A DNA stretch of 64,000 nucleotides from Ktedonobacter sp. SOSP1-85 (GCF_016587415.1 NZ_BNJI01000003.1:868001-932000), one strand, 5' to 3'. Shown: positions 8,597-18,357, counted from the stretch's first letter. Program-made: numbers and translations. Notes: generated by a model not told the origin, from the sequence alone.

Positions 8597-10354
8597 TTAG
8601 TAAGCGCTCGTGTTGGCGCAGGAGGAATCGCTGGTCTTGTAGATGTTGGCCCAGTCACCAGGAGGAATCAGGTCCTGCGCGTTGTCCACGACACCCTGAA
8701 CACAGGGCTTCAGGACATAGCTCAGGGTACGCTGATCGACAGGCATCCAGGCGACATCATCAACCATCTGCTGCTCAACCTGATTATACTGAGCAATACG
8801 CTGAGTGGCATTCTGGTTAACGTCAGCTTTCAGCATCAGGTCCTGCATCTGCTTCTGAATCGCGACGGTCTTGGAAGTCCCCAGACCGTAGTTGGGTGAG
8901 TTACTAGCCGAACCAGCACCAAAGAGCAGGGTCGTCCAGTCCTCGGGATCGGGATAGTCCGCACCCCAGGCCGCAAACCACATCTGCAGTTTGCCATTGC
9001 CTACGGTATTGGAGACATCATCCAGGCGCTTGTTGAAGTCCTCATCGTTGATGGTGACCGTGATACCCAGGGCATCTTTCCACTGCTGCTGCACGAACTC
9101 GGCGAGGTTCTTACCAGCGGATGAGCCACTGGTGGCAAGCGTCAGCGTGACAGCGGGGAAGTTAGAGGTGGTGTAGCCCGCCTCCTGCATACCCTCCTGG
9201 AAGAGCTGCTTAGCCAGGGTCTTGTCGCCCTTGACACTGGTCACGCCTGCCGGACCCTTCAGGTCGGGGTTGTAGCCAGGCATACCCTGAGGTACGATAT
9301 GGTTGGTCGCCAGGCGCGCACCCTTGTAGATGCTCTTTTCGATAGCGCTCTTATCAACGGCGAGAGCAAAGGCCTGGCGGATCTTAATATTGTTGAAGGG
9401 CTTGGCCAGGTAATTCATCGCGAAGTAGTCGATGGTTAGCTGAGGAACCTGGCGGTACTGCTTGCTAGGCAGAGCACGCGCCTGATCCAGGTTGGCGGGT
9501 GGTACGTTGGCCAGATCCAGCTGGTTGGTCTGGAAGGCTTTGTAGGCCGTCTGTGGATCTTTGTAGAACGGGAGGACAACTTTCTTTAGCTGTGGTTTGC
9601 TACCCCAGTAGTTGGAGTTGGGTACAAAGCTGGCATATTTGCCAGAGTTATACTGGTCCAGTTTGAAGGGGCCAGAGCAACCACCCTCACCCAGGTGTTT
9701 CAGGAAAGCGGTGTCGCCATATTTCTGGACAAAGCTCTTCTCTACGACATACGAGGTCGAGTAGGTGAGCGCATCAAGGAAATACTGCGCATTCTGGTTG
9801 GTAATGATCTTGACCGTCGAGGGATCGGGGGCGAAGAGGCTATCGTTGATCAGCGTGGGAACCTTGCCCGCAAAGCGCTTATCCGAGTCTTTCACCAGGC
9901 CCAGGTAGGAGGGGGCCACCGTTGACTTCAACTCAGGCTTGAGGGCGCGATCAATGCTGAAGATCACGTCATCAGCGGTGATGGGGTTGCCATCACTGAA
10001 TTTAATACCAGGACGCAGTTTGAAGGTCCAGGTCCGGCCATCCTTGGAGGTGGTCCAGGACTGAGCCAGTTCTCCATACACCTTCAGGTTGTCATCGAGC
10101 TGGACGAGGCCTGTAAACATCATGTCAATCGCGCTAATCGAGGGGGCGTCGGTCGAGAGCGCGGGATCAAGCGTCGCGAGATCTGATAGACCTGCCGTCT
10201 GTGAAGCATTCACATAGACCTGCTTGTCATCGGATAGCTTGCTACCAGTTGAGCCACTGCCTCCTGAATTGCCACCACATGCCGCGACAAGCACGGCGAG
10301 CAGGGTCAGGAGCAATGGCAAAAAGAGTGTCACACGTTTTTTGCCAGATCGCAT
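8597..10354 (-). CDS. Family-5 ABC transporter substrate-binding lipoprotein, copy 3
   Basis: The third tandem paralogue. The ATG at 10354 (MRSGKKRVTLF) is preceded by AAGGAG. The upstream extension to 10426 lacks a ribosome site and is not conserved in the other copies, so I leave it out. It has a lipobox LVAAC. It carries a small insertion near the mature N-terminus (VNASQTAGLSDLATLDP, where the others read VIPxSGLSD). The core motifs are FSDGNPITADDVIFSIDRAL, IRQAFALAVDKSAIEKS and AAWGADYPDPEDW. The central region resembles copy 1 (LDQYNSGKYASFVPNSNYWG), while the C-terminal third resembles copy 2, so the trio looks mosaic. Confidence 0.92.
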   Translation of the reverse strand: MRSGKKRVTLFLPLLLTLLAVLVAACGGNSGGSGSTGSKLSDDKQVYVNASQTAGLSDLATLDPALSTDAPSISAIDMMFTGLVQLDDNLKVYGELAQSWTTSKDGRTWTFKLRPGIKFSDGNPITADDVIFSIDRALKPELKSTVAPSYLGLVKDSDKRFAGKVPTLINDSLFAPDPSTVKIITNQNAQYFLDALTYSTSYVVEKSFVQKYGDTAFLKHLGEGGCSGPFKLDQYNSGKYASFVPNSNYWGSKPQLKKVVLPFYKDPQTAYKAFQTNQLDLANVPPANLDQARALPSKQYRQVPQLTIDYFAMNYLAKPFNNIKIRQAFALAVDKSAIEKSIYKGARLATNHIVPQGMPGYNPDLKGPAGVTSVKGDKTLAKQLFQEGMQEAGYTTSNFPAVTLTLATSGSSAGKNLAEFVQQQWKDALGITVTINDEDFNKRLDDVSNTVGNGKLQMWFAAWGADYPDPEDWTTLLFGAGSASNSPNYGLGTSKTVAIQKQMQDLMLKADVNQNATQRIAQYNQVEQQMVDDVAWMPVDQRTLSYVLKPCVQGVVDNAQDLIPPGDWANIYKTSDSSCANTSAY

Positions 10355-10580
10355 TGAGTACATTCTCCTTGAGACAGTATGCAATGACCATTTTGTGTTG
10401 AAATAGCAAAGATTGCTGCATATCATCGCTTAAATTAGCTTTTACGACCTTACGTCAGCCATATACCAGGAAAAACCTGGTACCTCTCTCTATTTCTTTG
10501 TTTGCTTGTTTGCAAATGCAACTGTTTCGATATTAGACCAAGAAAGGCGGGGAAAACCAAGCGTTCTAGTCCACACCTTT

Positions 10581-10654
10581 TTCATATCCTTAAAAAGGGG
10601 ATACTCTAGTAACATAGTATAGTATATATACGCCATGGGTTTGCATAATCTCTC
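10581..10654 (-). promoter_or_regulatory. Conserved promoter/operator block of binding-protein gene 3
   Basis: Matches the blocks at 5748 and 8150 (TTCATATCCTTA, GGATACT, GTATATATACGCCA, GGTTTGCATAATCTCTC), although DNA on both sides has diverged. The spacing to the start codon is longer by about 30 bases. Confidence 0.5.
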
Positions 10655-10810
10655 ACATAAAAAATATAAAAAATAAAACCCATACACTTTAATAGAATAT
10701 CCTATCGCATTTTTTCATTATATTGTCTACAATAAGCACCAGAAAGATGCTCTATTATCTAGTAGCGATATAAGCAAACAGACATATTTGCTACTATTTC
10801 TATGCATTGC

Positions 10811-10841
10811 TTGTTAGCTTTTCCCATTTGTAGGCTATAAT
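10811..10841 (+). promoter_or_regulatory. Possible promoter of the sensor kinase gene
   Basis: TATAAT at 10836-10841 with TTGTTA at 10811-10816 (19-base spacer) lies about 95 bases ahead of the kinase start. The -10 box is perfect but the spacing is loose, so this is a weak call. The remaining DNA from 10355 to 10933 contains no gene that I can recognise. Confidence 0.35.
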
Positions 10842-10933
10842 ACATTTAAATGTCTCAAAGTAGTGGTGTGTTGTACACTGATGACTCGCTACTATGCGGG
10901 GTTTCAGCCAAAACTCGGTGAGGAGTGCCAGGT

Positions 10934-13624
10934 ATGCCTCCACTTTTACGTCATTCGCTGCTCTACCAATTAGTAAGCGTCTATTTACTTTTTGTCATTG
11001 TAGTTCTCGTCGGGGGAGCAGGAATAAACACTGTTATTGAGCAACAACAGCGTGAAGCCGTTCAGGCTTCTGACCAGGCCCTGGCTCAAGAGATTGCGCT
11101 TGAGACAAATCTTCATTTACGCGATTCTGAAGTTTCACTGAGCACGCTTGGACACCTGGCTATGCAGGCCAGAACATCCCAGGCTATTATGCAACTCTTT
11201 CAGACTTACCAGACGGCGCGTAACGATGTAGACCATGTATACTGGCTTGATCCACTTGGCCTCATTCAAACTTCCTATCCACAATTGAAATCCAGTATGG
11301 CGGTCGAATTTTCGCCACCAGATGTAGTTCCACGCGTACGTAATACAGCCAATCCTGTCATAGAGGTAGGCATCGCCGTCGAAACAACCTTTAACGCGGG
11401 CGTCATCATTGCTGCCCCCATACACGATAACCATGGCACGCTTGTAGGCATCATTGCCGCCAGCCTCTCACTCTTCGAGTTGAGCGAACCTTTGCAAGCT
11501 GTCGTTAAAGCGCAACAGCTCCAGCAACATCAACTCCAGATTAGCATTATTGACGCCCGTGGTGAATTGGTGGGGACTCCCGATCACCCGCGTCTCCTGC
11601 AAACTGTCCTTGATGAACTGCCAGGTGCGGACCTGGCCCTACAGCATCAAGGGAACTCACAACTTGGAACCGGGCTTGATGGACAGAGCTGGCTCTTTAG
11701 CTCGGTTCCAGTTTCTGATATTGGCTGGGCAGTGGTCGTTCAGCGTCCAGCCTCTGAAGCGCTCTATGTCGTGACTCAACTGCATCTCTGGCTTCTTACA
11801 GTCGCGCTCATCTTCACTATCGGCGGCCTGCTCTTCTGGCTCCTGTTACATGGGCGCGTTATTCGTCCTCTACATACCCTGGCGATACAACACCAGGCTC
11901 TACCCTCCTCGGAACAATCTATCCCGTCCCATGCCACCCAACTCGCCAGGCGCGCGGACGAAGTTGGCTACCTGGCACGCTCACTCATCCGCCTGGAGCG
12001 CGATGGCCTGGCCAAGCTGGGCGAACTCCAGACACTGCTTGAGACCTCAAGCGTCGTCGTGGGCTCCTTAGAACCGCAGGCGGTGGTAGGGAAAATTATT
12101 CGCGAGGTTCGCCGCCTGGTAGATGTACAGGCCGCTGCGGTACTGCTGCCAGACGAGCAAGGAGTCTTACATGTACTGGTAAGCGATGGGCATAACCGGC
12201 GCTATAATGATATCCTCTCCCTGGCACCCGAAAATGTGAGCTCCTCAGCCGTCCTGGCCCTCCACTCTGGCCGACCTGTGCAAAAGTTGCTCAGCGCAGA
12301 GCCAGCGCCTTCGCTCTCATATGACGAGGGCTTCCGCTCGGTGCTGGCGGTCCCCATTATCAGCCACCATGCAGGTGGCGTGGTCCTGCTGGTCCATCGC
12401 ACTCAACCCCAGCCCTTTAACCAGAATGAGATCGATCTCCTCCTGACATTCGCCAACTACGCCACCCTGGCCTGGGAGCACGCCGTTCTCTATGAGCGCA
12501 GTGACGAACGGCTACGTGAGGTAGCGCGTGAGAACGCCCAGCTCTATCAGCAGGCTTCGGAGGAGAAACAGAAGCTAGAGGCAATTATGGAGAGCATGAG
12601 CGATGGCCTGGTGTTGACAGGTATCGATGGAACCGTGCTCTACGCCAACCCGGGCGCCAGCTCTATCACCAGCCTGCCCATTACAGAACTTGAACGTCAT
12701 CCTATACAGGTCCTCTACGAGGCGCTTTCCCGATCGACTATGGAGCCAGAGGAGTGTGCGCGAAAGATGCTCCAGGCCACTTCCGCCGAAAAGCCTGAAC
12801 TCCTCATTGAGCTTGAGCGACACGCACAACGCCAGGTCATCCACCTGCGTTTCTTTGATGTGGGTGACGAGGCGGGGCGAACTATCGGACGGGGCCTGCT
12901 GTTACGTGATGTAACTCGCGAGCGTGAGATAGATGAGTTTAAGACAACACTCCTGGGCGCGGTAGGGCATGAATTGCGCACGCCTCTGGCAGCCATCAAA
13001 GGCTACGCCTCTACCCTCCTACAGGAAGACGTTATCTGGCCCATTGAAGACCAGCGCCACTTCCTGCAAACCATCAGTACCAGGGCCGACTACATGGCAC
13101 AACTTGTCAGCAACCTGCTGGACCTCTCCCGTCAGGAGGCAGGACTCCTACTACTCAATCGCGCCCCGGCAAGGCTACAGGAAATAGTCACGCACACTAT
13201 CGCGGAAGCCGAGCATCCGGGTGTGACGGTAACCACGCGTATCCCTGACGACCTGCCTCTCGTAGATATCGATAGTGGACGCATAGAGGTTGTGTTGCGC
13301 AACCTCGTCATGAATGCCCTGGCCTATGGTGAGGGCGAGATACATATCTCAGCAAAGCTACAGGAAAAGGCGGTCATTGTTGCAGTCACAGACAACGGCC
13401 CAGGCATCGCGCCGACCGAGTTACCACATGTATTTGAACGTTTCTACCGCGCCCAACATGGTCGGCAACGCCATTCAGGAGGTACCGGGCTCGGCCTGGC
13501 TATCTGCAAAGCCTTTATCGAAGCTCATGGAACATCTATCTGGGCCGAAAGCGCTGAACAGGGAACAACGATCTCGTTCACCCTTCCACTCCCCCTTCCG
13601 GCGGGAGAAGGCCCACATAAGTAG
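10934..13624 (+). CDS. Membrane sensor histidine kinase (Cache-HAMP-GAF-PAS-HisKA-HATPase)
   Basis: This 896-residue kinase starts at ATG 10934, with GAGGAG eight bases ahead. Two membrane helices (about 8-31 and 280-303) bracket an extracytoplasmic Cache-type sensor. A HAMP segment follows, then a GAF domain (about 365-520), a short coiled coil, a PAS domain (about 545-650), the phospho-acceptor box VGHELRTPLAAIKGYAS with His near 679, and an ATPase domain. The ATPase domain has N-box RNLVMNALAYGEG, G1 DNGPGIA, F-box FERFYRA and G2 GGTGLGLAICK. All catalytic motifs are intact. The partner regulator begins 47 bases downstream, so the two form a two-component system. The stimulus is unknown; the adjacent peptide-binding proteins are one candidate source. 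Confidence 0.93.
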   Translation: MPPLLRHSLLYQLVSVYLLFVIVVLVGGAGINTVIEQQQREAVQASDQALAQEIALETNLHLRDSEVSLSTLGHLAMQARTSQAIMQLFQTYQTARNDVDHVYWLDPLGLIQTSYPQLKSSMAVEFSPPDVVPRVRNTANPVIEVGIAVETTFNAGVIIAAPIHDNHGTLVGIIAASLSLFELSEPLQAVVKAQQLQQHQLQISIIDARGELVGTPDHPRLLQTVLDELPGADLALQHQGNSQLGTGLDGQSWLFSSVPVSDIGWAVVVQRPASEALYVVTQLHLWLLTVALIFTIGGLLFWLLLHGRVIRPLHTLAIQHQALPSSEQSIPSHATQLARRADEVGYLARSLIRLERDGLAKLGELQTLLETSSVVVGSLEPQAVVGKIIREVRRLVDVQAAAVLLPDEQGVLHVLVSDGHNRRYNDILSLAPENVSSSAVLALHSGRPVQKLLSAEPAPSLSYDEGFRSVLAVPIISHHAGGVVLLVHRTQPQPFNQNEIDLLLTFANYATLAWEHAVLYERSDERLREVARENAQLYQQASEEKQKLEAIMESMSDGLVLTGIDGTVLYANPGASSITSLPITELERHPIQVLYEALSRSTMEPEECARKMLQATSAEKPELLIELERHAQRQVIHLRFFDVGDEAGRTIGRGLLLRDVTREREIDEFKTTLLGAVGHELRTPLAAIKGYASTLLQEDVIWPIEDQRHFLQTISTRADYMAQLVSNLLDLSRQEAGLLLLNRAPARLQEIVTHTIAEAEHPGVTVTTRIPDDLPLVDIDSGRIEVVLRNLVMNALAYGEGEIHISAKLQEKAVIVAVTDNGPGIAPTELPHVFERFYRAQHGRQRHSGGTGLGLAICKAFIEAHGTSIWAESAEQGTTISFTLPLPLPAGEGPHK

Positions 13625-13670
13625 CACGGGATCTACAATTATTAACGTATCTAAACAAAGGGGAAAACCT

Positions 13671-14387
13671 ATGCCAGCAACCCTAAAACGTATTCTGCTT
13701 GCCGAGGATGAGGAGGCGCTACGAGACTTTGTGAGCCGCAATCTGCGCGCGCGTGGCTTTGAGGTCCTGGAAGCCAGCAATGGTCTTGAAGCTATGGCCT
13801 TGTGGCAACAGGAAGCTCCCCACCTGCTTATTCTGGATGTCATGATGCCGCGTATGGATGGACTCGAGGTCTGCCAGCGCGTGCGCCAAAGCTCTACCGT
13901 ACCTATCATTATTCTCACTGCGCTTGATTCAGAGCGCGACAAAGTGGCGACGCTCGACCTGGGCGCGGACGACTACCTGACCAAGCCCTTTGGAGTGGAG
14001 GAGCTTCTAGCCCGCGTACGTGCTGCCTTGCGCCGCACAAATTGGGAAGAGACAGGATCACTGCCAGCCGTCAGCAGCGCCAAACACTTTGGTGAGCTCG
14101 AGGTCGACCTGGCGGGACATGTCGTACGCTTGCGGGGTGAAGAGGTTCGCCTCTCGCCAACCGAGTTCGCGCTGCTGAAGCAACTGATCACCAACGCGGG
14201 CAAAGTACTTACGCATCGCATGCTCCTCCAGAGTATCTGGGGGCCAGAATATGGCGATGAGGCCGAATATCTTCGTGTCTATATCAACCGCTTACGCCAC
14301 AAGCTGGAGGCTGACTCAGCCAATCCGCGCTATCTCCTCACCGAGCCTGGCGTCGGCTATCGCTTCGTCACTTCTACCAGCAAATAA
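13671..14387 (+). CDS. OmpR/PhoB-family response regulator
   Basis: A 238-residue regulator. The receiver domain (about 6-120) has the acidic pair (AEDEE), phospho-acceptor Asp56 in LLILDVMMPRMDG, Thr in IIILTA and Lys in DDYLTKPFG. A winged-helix DNA-binding domain (about 135-236) carries LSPTEFALLKQLITNAGKVL and YLRVYINRLRHKLE. It starts at ATG 13671 behind AAAGGGGAAAA and follows the histidine kinase gene directly, so it is the cognate output protein. Targets are unknown. A strong bidirectional hairpin ends the operon. Confidence 0.95.
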   Translation: MPATLKRILLAEDEEALRDFVSRNLRARGFEVLEASNGLEAMALWQQEAPHLLILDVMMPRMDGLEVCQRVRQSSTVPIIILTALDSERDKVATLDLGADDYLTKPFGVEELLARVRAALRRTNWEETGSLPAVSSAKHFGELEVDLAGHVVRLRGEEVRLSPTEFALLKQLITNAGKVLTHRMLLQSIWGPEYGDEAEYLRVYINRLRHKLEADSANPRYLLTEPGVGYRFVTSTSK

Positions 14388-14410
14388 AGAGCGCGGTGAC
14401 CGCCAGCAAG

Positions 14411-14458
14411 CATGGCCCCTACAACCTGGCGAGCACCAATAATTTGTAGGGGCCATGT
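14411..14458. terminator. Bidirectional terminator between the response regulator and the amine oxidase
   Basis: CATGGCCCCTACAA pairs perfectly with TTGTAGGGGCCATG (14-base arms), followed by TTT. It lies between two converging genes and can serve both. Confidence 0.75.
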
Positions 14459-14467
14459 TTGCATGAC

Positions 14468-15694
14468 TCACCTGCCCAGCGAAGGACGATCCAGCCGAAA
14501 TGGCTGAAGAGCAGAGGGAAGGAACCCGTCCATTGCCGCTGTGGCTAAGAGTTGCCCGAAGCGGAGACCGAACGGCATCCCATGACCAGTAAAACCGCCA
14601 ACAAAGAAGATCTGTGGAAATGTTGGCGCGACATCAACAATCGGATGCATATCCTGCGTACATCCCAGGATTCCTGCCCAACGCTGTACCACGCGCAGTT
14701 GAGGGGCAAGCAATGGGAAGATCCGTGGCAACACCTGCTCAATCGCCTTTTGTACCGGGATTGTTGGCACACTTTCCCAAATACCAACCCCTGCGTTTGG
14801 GGCAACAGACCCGCAGCCTCCAATCAGAATATTGCCAGAAGGAGTTTGCTGCATATATTCGCCCGTGTTCATGTGGACACTGAGTGCCATCGGAAAAATG
14901 GGATCAAGCGCCTCATAGGCTTGCATCTGCTCCAGAACCGGGACAATAACATTCGCTAGTTCTGGCAATAAGGCACTCGTCCAGGCATTGATTGCAACAA
15001 TAACCCTTTGTACAACCAGGCTCCCCTGCGAAGTTCGCAGGCGGATATGTGCTCCATCCTGTTCGATCTTATGAACTTCTGCCTGATAGGTTTTTGCGCC
15101 ATGGCGCAACGCTGCCTGGACCAGGCCCTGCACGAGCCGCGCAGAGTGGAGGAGGCCCTGTTCTGGCAGAAAACGCCCACCAAGGATCTCGGGAGCAAGT
15201 AGTGTGTTGATCATCGCTTGCACCTGTGCTCGCTCAAGCCACTCTGCGGAAAATCCTTCTGCTCGTAATAGGTCCACTTCCTGGCGTTGTTCCTCACTCT
15301 GGGCTTCAGTTAGAGCCAACTGGAGCGCACCCGGCTCCCGGTAGTCACACGCGATCTCTTCCTCCTGTAGCACCTGGCGAAGCAAGACGCGATTTTCATA
15401 CGTGATGTCCATCACGGCACGAGCGGTTTGATGTCCAAGGCGAGCAATGGCTTCAGGATAAGACCCGGCGGTACCTGCTCGAACAAACCCACCATTGCGC
15501 CCTGTCGCGCCATCCGCAAGTGCTGTGCGTTCGAGCAAGACAGCATGAACACCCGCTCGTGCTAACCAATAACAGGTTGCAGCGCCTAAGAGTCCTCCAC
15601 CAACGATGGCGACATCTGCCACTGGCGGCAGATCAGTGGGGAGAGAGAAACGTGGAGCAGTATGTTGCCAATAGGAGACGGATTCTGGGACCAT
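14468..15694 (-). CDS. FAD-dependent amine oxidase (DAO/glycine oxidase-like)
   Basis: A 408-residue flavoprotein of the D-amino-acid oxidase superfamily. The start at ATG 15694 is preceded by AAGGA at 9 bases. The N-terminal Rossmann motif VADVAIVGGGLLGAATCYWLARAG (glycines GGGLLG) binds FAD, with the acidic end of strand 2 at VLLERTALADGATGRNGG. The C-terminal FVGGFTGHGMPFGLRFG closes the flavin site. Such enzymes oxidise secondary or primary amines (glycine, sarcosine, N-methyl amino acids) to imines with release of hydrogen peroxide; the exact substrate cannot be read from sequence. It is cytosolic, with no signal peptide. A broken WYL regulator gene lies immediately upstream on the same strand. 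Confidence 0.88.
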   Translation of the reverse strand: MVPESVSYWQHTAPRFSLPTDLPPVADVAIVGGGLLGAATCYWLARAGVHAVLLERTALADGATGRNGGFVRAGTAGSYPEAIARLGHQTARAVMDITYENRVLLRQVLQEEEIACDYREPGALQLALTEAQSEEQRQEVDLLRAEGFSAEWLERAQVQAMINTLLAPEILGGRFLPEQGLLHSARLVQGLVQAALRHGAKTYQAEVHKIEQDGAHIRLRTSQGSLVVQRVIVAINAWTSALLPELANVIVPVLEQMQAYEALDPIFPMALSVHMNTGEYMQQTPSGNILIGGCGSVAPNAGVGIWESVPTIPVQKAIEQVLPRIFPLLAPQLRVVQRWAGILGCTQDMHPIVDVAPTFPQIFFVGGFTGHGMPFGLRFGQLLATAAMDGFLPSALQPFRLDRPSLGR

Positions 15695-15722
15695 TATATA
15701 TATCCTTTCACTCTTTACAAGA

Positions 15723-16010
15723 TCAATTGAGATCAATCTGGTTCTGCGCCTTGTTTCTGTAGCAGGCCAGTAGGCCAGATGCCCATTCTATAACGCTCGC
15801 CCGCAGTTCTCTCGGTTCCACTACTTCAGCCATGGGACCCAGACCCAGTAAAGCCGTGCGGGCTGTCTCCATCGTTTCAAAGACCAGGGAAACCGTTTTC
15901 CATCCAGAGACATCTGGTTCTGAGCGCAAAAGGCGGTCGCTGAGAGCTTCCCCAAAAAGCTGGAGAAGGCTAGGTAACGTTGCAACAGAAAAACAAGAGC
16001 AAGTAAGCAA
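15723..16010 (-). pseudogene. C-terminal remnant of a WYL-domain transcriptional regulator
   Basis: Only the last ~75 residues of a YafY-type regulator remain. The segment VSGWKTVSLVFETMETARTA, then LLGLGPMAEVVEPRELRASV, matches the WCX segment that follows the WYL ligand-sensing domain. The N-terminal winged helix and most of the WYL fold are missing, and upstream DNA to 16190 shows no related frame. It ends 28 bases before the oxidase start, so the lost regulator may once have controlled that gene. Confidence 0.65.
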
Positions 16011-16193
16011 TCAAATTTCAGAGCGGTTCTCCTTTGCTGCCAGAACGTGAAACCTGCGCTTAGTATAGCAACAATCCCTGACAAAAAGTGTCAAGGACCG
16101 ATCATCTTCGATGGTTGTCAAGTACAATTTGGCTGGTTTGTCTTCTTCATTCAAGAGACGTACATCCAGTGGAGTATGATCCAAAAAAATTCA

Positions 16194-16231
16194 CGAGCAG
16201 GGAGCCAACCACGCGGTTGGCTCCCTGCTCG
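16194..16231 (-). terminator. Terminator of the SsuABC-like operon
   Basis: CGAGCAGGGAGCCAACC pairs with GGTTGGCTCCCTGCTCG around a 4-base loop. It follows the binding-protein stop on the minus strand and is flanked by A-rich DNA that gives a U-rich transcript tail. Confidence 0.8.
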
Positions 16232-16281
16232 TCGGAGGATAAGGTTTACGTATATTGATACATATACAGGGGAAATGACGT

Positions 16282-17322
16282 TTAGCTGTTGGCTTTGTCG
16301 GTGAACTCGTTGGTGTAGGTCTTGCTCAGATCAATCGTCTTGCTTTTAACAGCAGGCTTGGTCTGATTCGCTACGTTGAGCACCGCTTCAGGACCACCCT
16401 GAGGCATTTTGCCATCGGGGCTATAAATCGCGTACTGATTCTTCAGTGCCGTAATGTAGAGGTCCTTGTCGCCAGCATAGTAATCGGCAGGCATCTGCGC
16501 AGCAATCTCTTCCGCGCTATGGGTATGAATCCACTTCATGGTCTTCACATATGCGTTGACCAGCTTCTGGACGGTGTCCTTGTGGCTGTTGACATACTCA
16601 TTCTTCATGAAGACACAGATGAAGGGGTAAGGGCCACCCAGGGCAGCCGAGGTCGACTCAGGTGTGCGCAGGTCCACCAGGACGTTACCAATGCCCTTGG
16701 TAGTCAGGCGTGAGATGGTCGGCTCGGTGGTCATACCAGCATCGATACGCCCCTGCTGCATCGCCGCGATAAAGGTATCGCCAGCGCCCACAGGAATAAA
16801 ATGGACCTGGTCCTGCGAGATACCAGCCTTGGCCAGCAGCGCAATCGTCAGGTTCTGTGTACCCGAACCTAGCTCGGTCACGCCCAGGTTCTTGCCTTTG
16901 AGATCGGCGATGGACTTGATCTGACCCGCTTCTTTAGCAGAGACAACCTCGGCCTCGCCAGGAGCAACATCGAGCTGTACTACGCTCTCCATGCCCTTGC
17001 CGGCGGCCTGGAGATCAATGGTATGATCATACGAACCCGAACCAGCGTCTACCTGGCCCGCGAGCACCTGGTTCTCGGAAGACTGACCGGACGCCTCGTC
17101 GATCAGGGTCACATCCAAGCCGGCCTGATCAAAATACCCCAGGCGCTTGGCAAGCATGTTTGGCAAATAAATCTGCTTACTCAGGCCACCAACCATGATT
17201 GAGATATGCGTCTTGCCCCCGCCGCTGCTACTACCGCTATCACCGCCACAGGCGCTGAGAACGAGAGCCAGGGTCATGCCCAGCATTAAGCTGACCCAGA
17301 CGCTGCGCTTCCATGTTTTCAT
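16282..17322 (-). CDS. ABC transporter substrate-binding lipoprotein (NMT1/SsuA/TauA-like)
   Basis: This 346-residue lipoprotein starts at ATG 17322 behind GAGGAG. Its signal peptide ends LVLSACGGDSG (lipobox Cys near 25), followed by a Ser/Gly linker. The mature part is an NMT1/THI5-like fold: LPNMLAKRLGYFDQAGLDVT, LAGQVDAGSGSYDHTIDLQA, GKNLGVTELGSGTQ and RIDAGMTTEPTISRL. The family binds nitrate, sulfonates, taurine, riboflavin or pyrimidine precursors; the ligand here is not determinable. It is the third gene of an operon after the ATPase and permease, with a 160-base gap that may hold a processing site boosting binding-protein supply. Confidence 0.9.
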   Translation of the reverse strand: MKTWKRSVWVSLMLGMTLALVLSACGGDSGSSSGGGKTHISIMVGGLSKQIYLPNMLAKRLGYFDQAGLDVTLIDEASGQSSENQVLAGQVDAGSGSYDHTIDLQAAGKGMESVVQLDVAPGEAEVVSAKEAGQIKSIADLKGKNLGVTELGSGTQNLTIALLAKAGISQDQVHFIPVGAGDTFIAAMQQGRIDAGMTTEPTISRLTTKGIGNVLVDLRTPESTSAALGGPYPFICVFMKNEYVNSHKDTVQKLVNAYVKTMKWIHTHSAEEIAAQMPADYYAGDKDLYITALKNQYAIYSPDGKMPQGGPEAVLNVANQTKPAVKSKTIDLSKTYTNEFTDKANS

Positions 17323-17484
17323 AGGGTTTCTCCTCTTTCATCTTTGATAAATATACGTGCAAAGATAGCGCTCCTTTGCGCATCTTAACGTATGCACCTC
17401 ATACATCACGGCTTACTTCTTCTCCGAAAACCCTGAGCGCAAAGCGCTAGTCACGCCAGTGACGTTAGGTTTCGGAATAAGATC

Positions 17485-18357
17485 TTAGATGGTGACATCC
17501 TTCACCGTGTTTGGTCGCCAGGTAATCAAGCGATTCTCTAGCGCGGTCACCAGGAACTCCATGATCAGGGCTACGGCCGCGAGAATCGCCATTGCCGCGA
17601 AGACACCGTTAGCGTTAAAGTTCGCCTGCGCGGACTCGATCATCAGGCCCAGGCCCTCGGTCGAACCGATAAACTCACCAACTACGGCACCTACCAACGC
17701 GAAGCTGAAACTGGTATGTAAGCTGGCAATAATCCAGGTCAGCGCTGAGGGAATGATAACTTCAGTCGAGACCTTTCGGCTGCTCGCACCAAGCAGACGA
17801 GCGTTGGCGATCAGGTTACGATCTACCTCACGAACGCCCTGGAAGGCATTGAAGAAGACAATAAAGAAGACGAGCACGACGGCAAGGGCAATCTTGGATT
17901 GGATGCCCAGGCCCAGACCAATGGCAAAGATTGAGCCAAGCACAACACGCGGAATGGCGTTGGCGGCCTTAATATAGGGGCTGAGAATATCGGCCAGAAA
18001 GTGGTTGCGCCCCAGGACGACACCGGAGATAACGCCCAGGACGACACCAATCACGAAGCCAATGAAGGTTTCCTCAAGCGTGACGCCGATCTGGACCCAC
18101 AATGGCCCCTGCGCGGTCCCCTGGGTTACCCAGGTGACGAGCTGCACCCAGATACCCGAGGGCTGTCCCCAGAAGAAGGGGTCGATAATATTCAGGCGCG
18201 AGAGCAGCTCCCAGCCACCGACGAGCACAACCAACAAGCCAATGCGCAGGATGTTAACGATGATGCGCTGACGAGTTCTGGCCTGGCGTGCTTTCGTCAC
18301 AATGCTGGCCTCAGCCTCATTTACTGCCATCTCAGGCGTTCTGCTTATTTCTTTCAT
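17485..18357 (-). CDS. ABC transporter permease (SsuC/TauC-like)
   Basis: A 290-residue inner-membrane permease. The chosen ATG at 18357 (MKEISRTPEM) has GAGGTGG nine bases upstream and overlaps the end of the ATPase gene by 26 bases, giving tight coupling. About six hydrophobic helices are visible, starting at IIVNILRIGLLVVLVGGWEL. The cytoplasmic coupling loop (EAA motif) is at NLIANARLLGASSRKVSTEVI and is the contact for the ATPase. It forms the channel of the importer with its neighbours at 18332 and 16282. Confidence 0.9.
   Translation of the reverse strand: MKEISRTPEMAVNEAEASIVTKARQARTRQRIIVNILRIGLLVVLVGGWELLSRLNIIDPFFWGQPSGIWVQLVTWVTQGTAQGPLWVQIGVTLEETFIGFVIGVVLGVISGVVLGRNHFLADILSPYIKAANAIPRVVLGSIFAIGLGLGIQSKIALAVVLVFFIVFFNAFQGVREVDRNLIANARLLGASSRKVSTEVIIPSALTWIIASLHTSFSFALVGAVVGEFIGSTEGLGLMIESAQANFNANGVFAAMAILAAVALIMEFLVTALENRLITWRPNTVKDVTI

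Noticed and set aside
18005..18271. Plus-strand ORF in the permease gene
   Set aside because: Shadow of the SsuC-like permease on the opposite strand.
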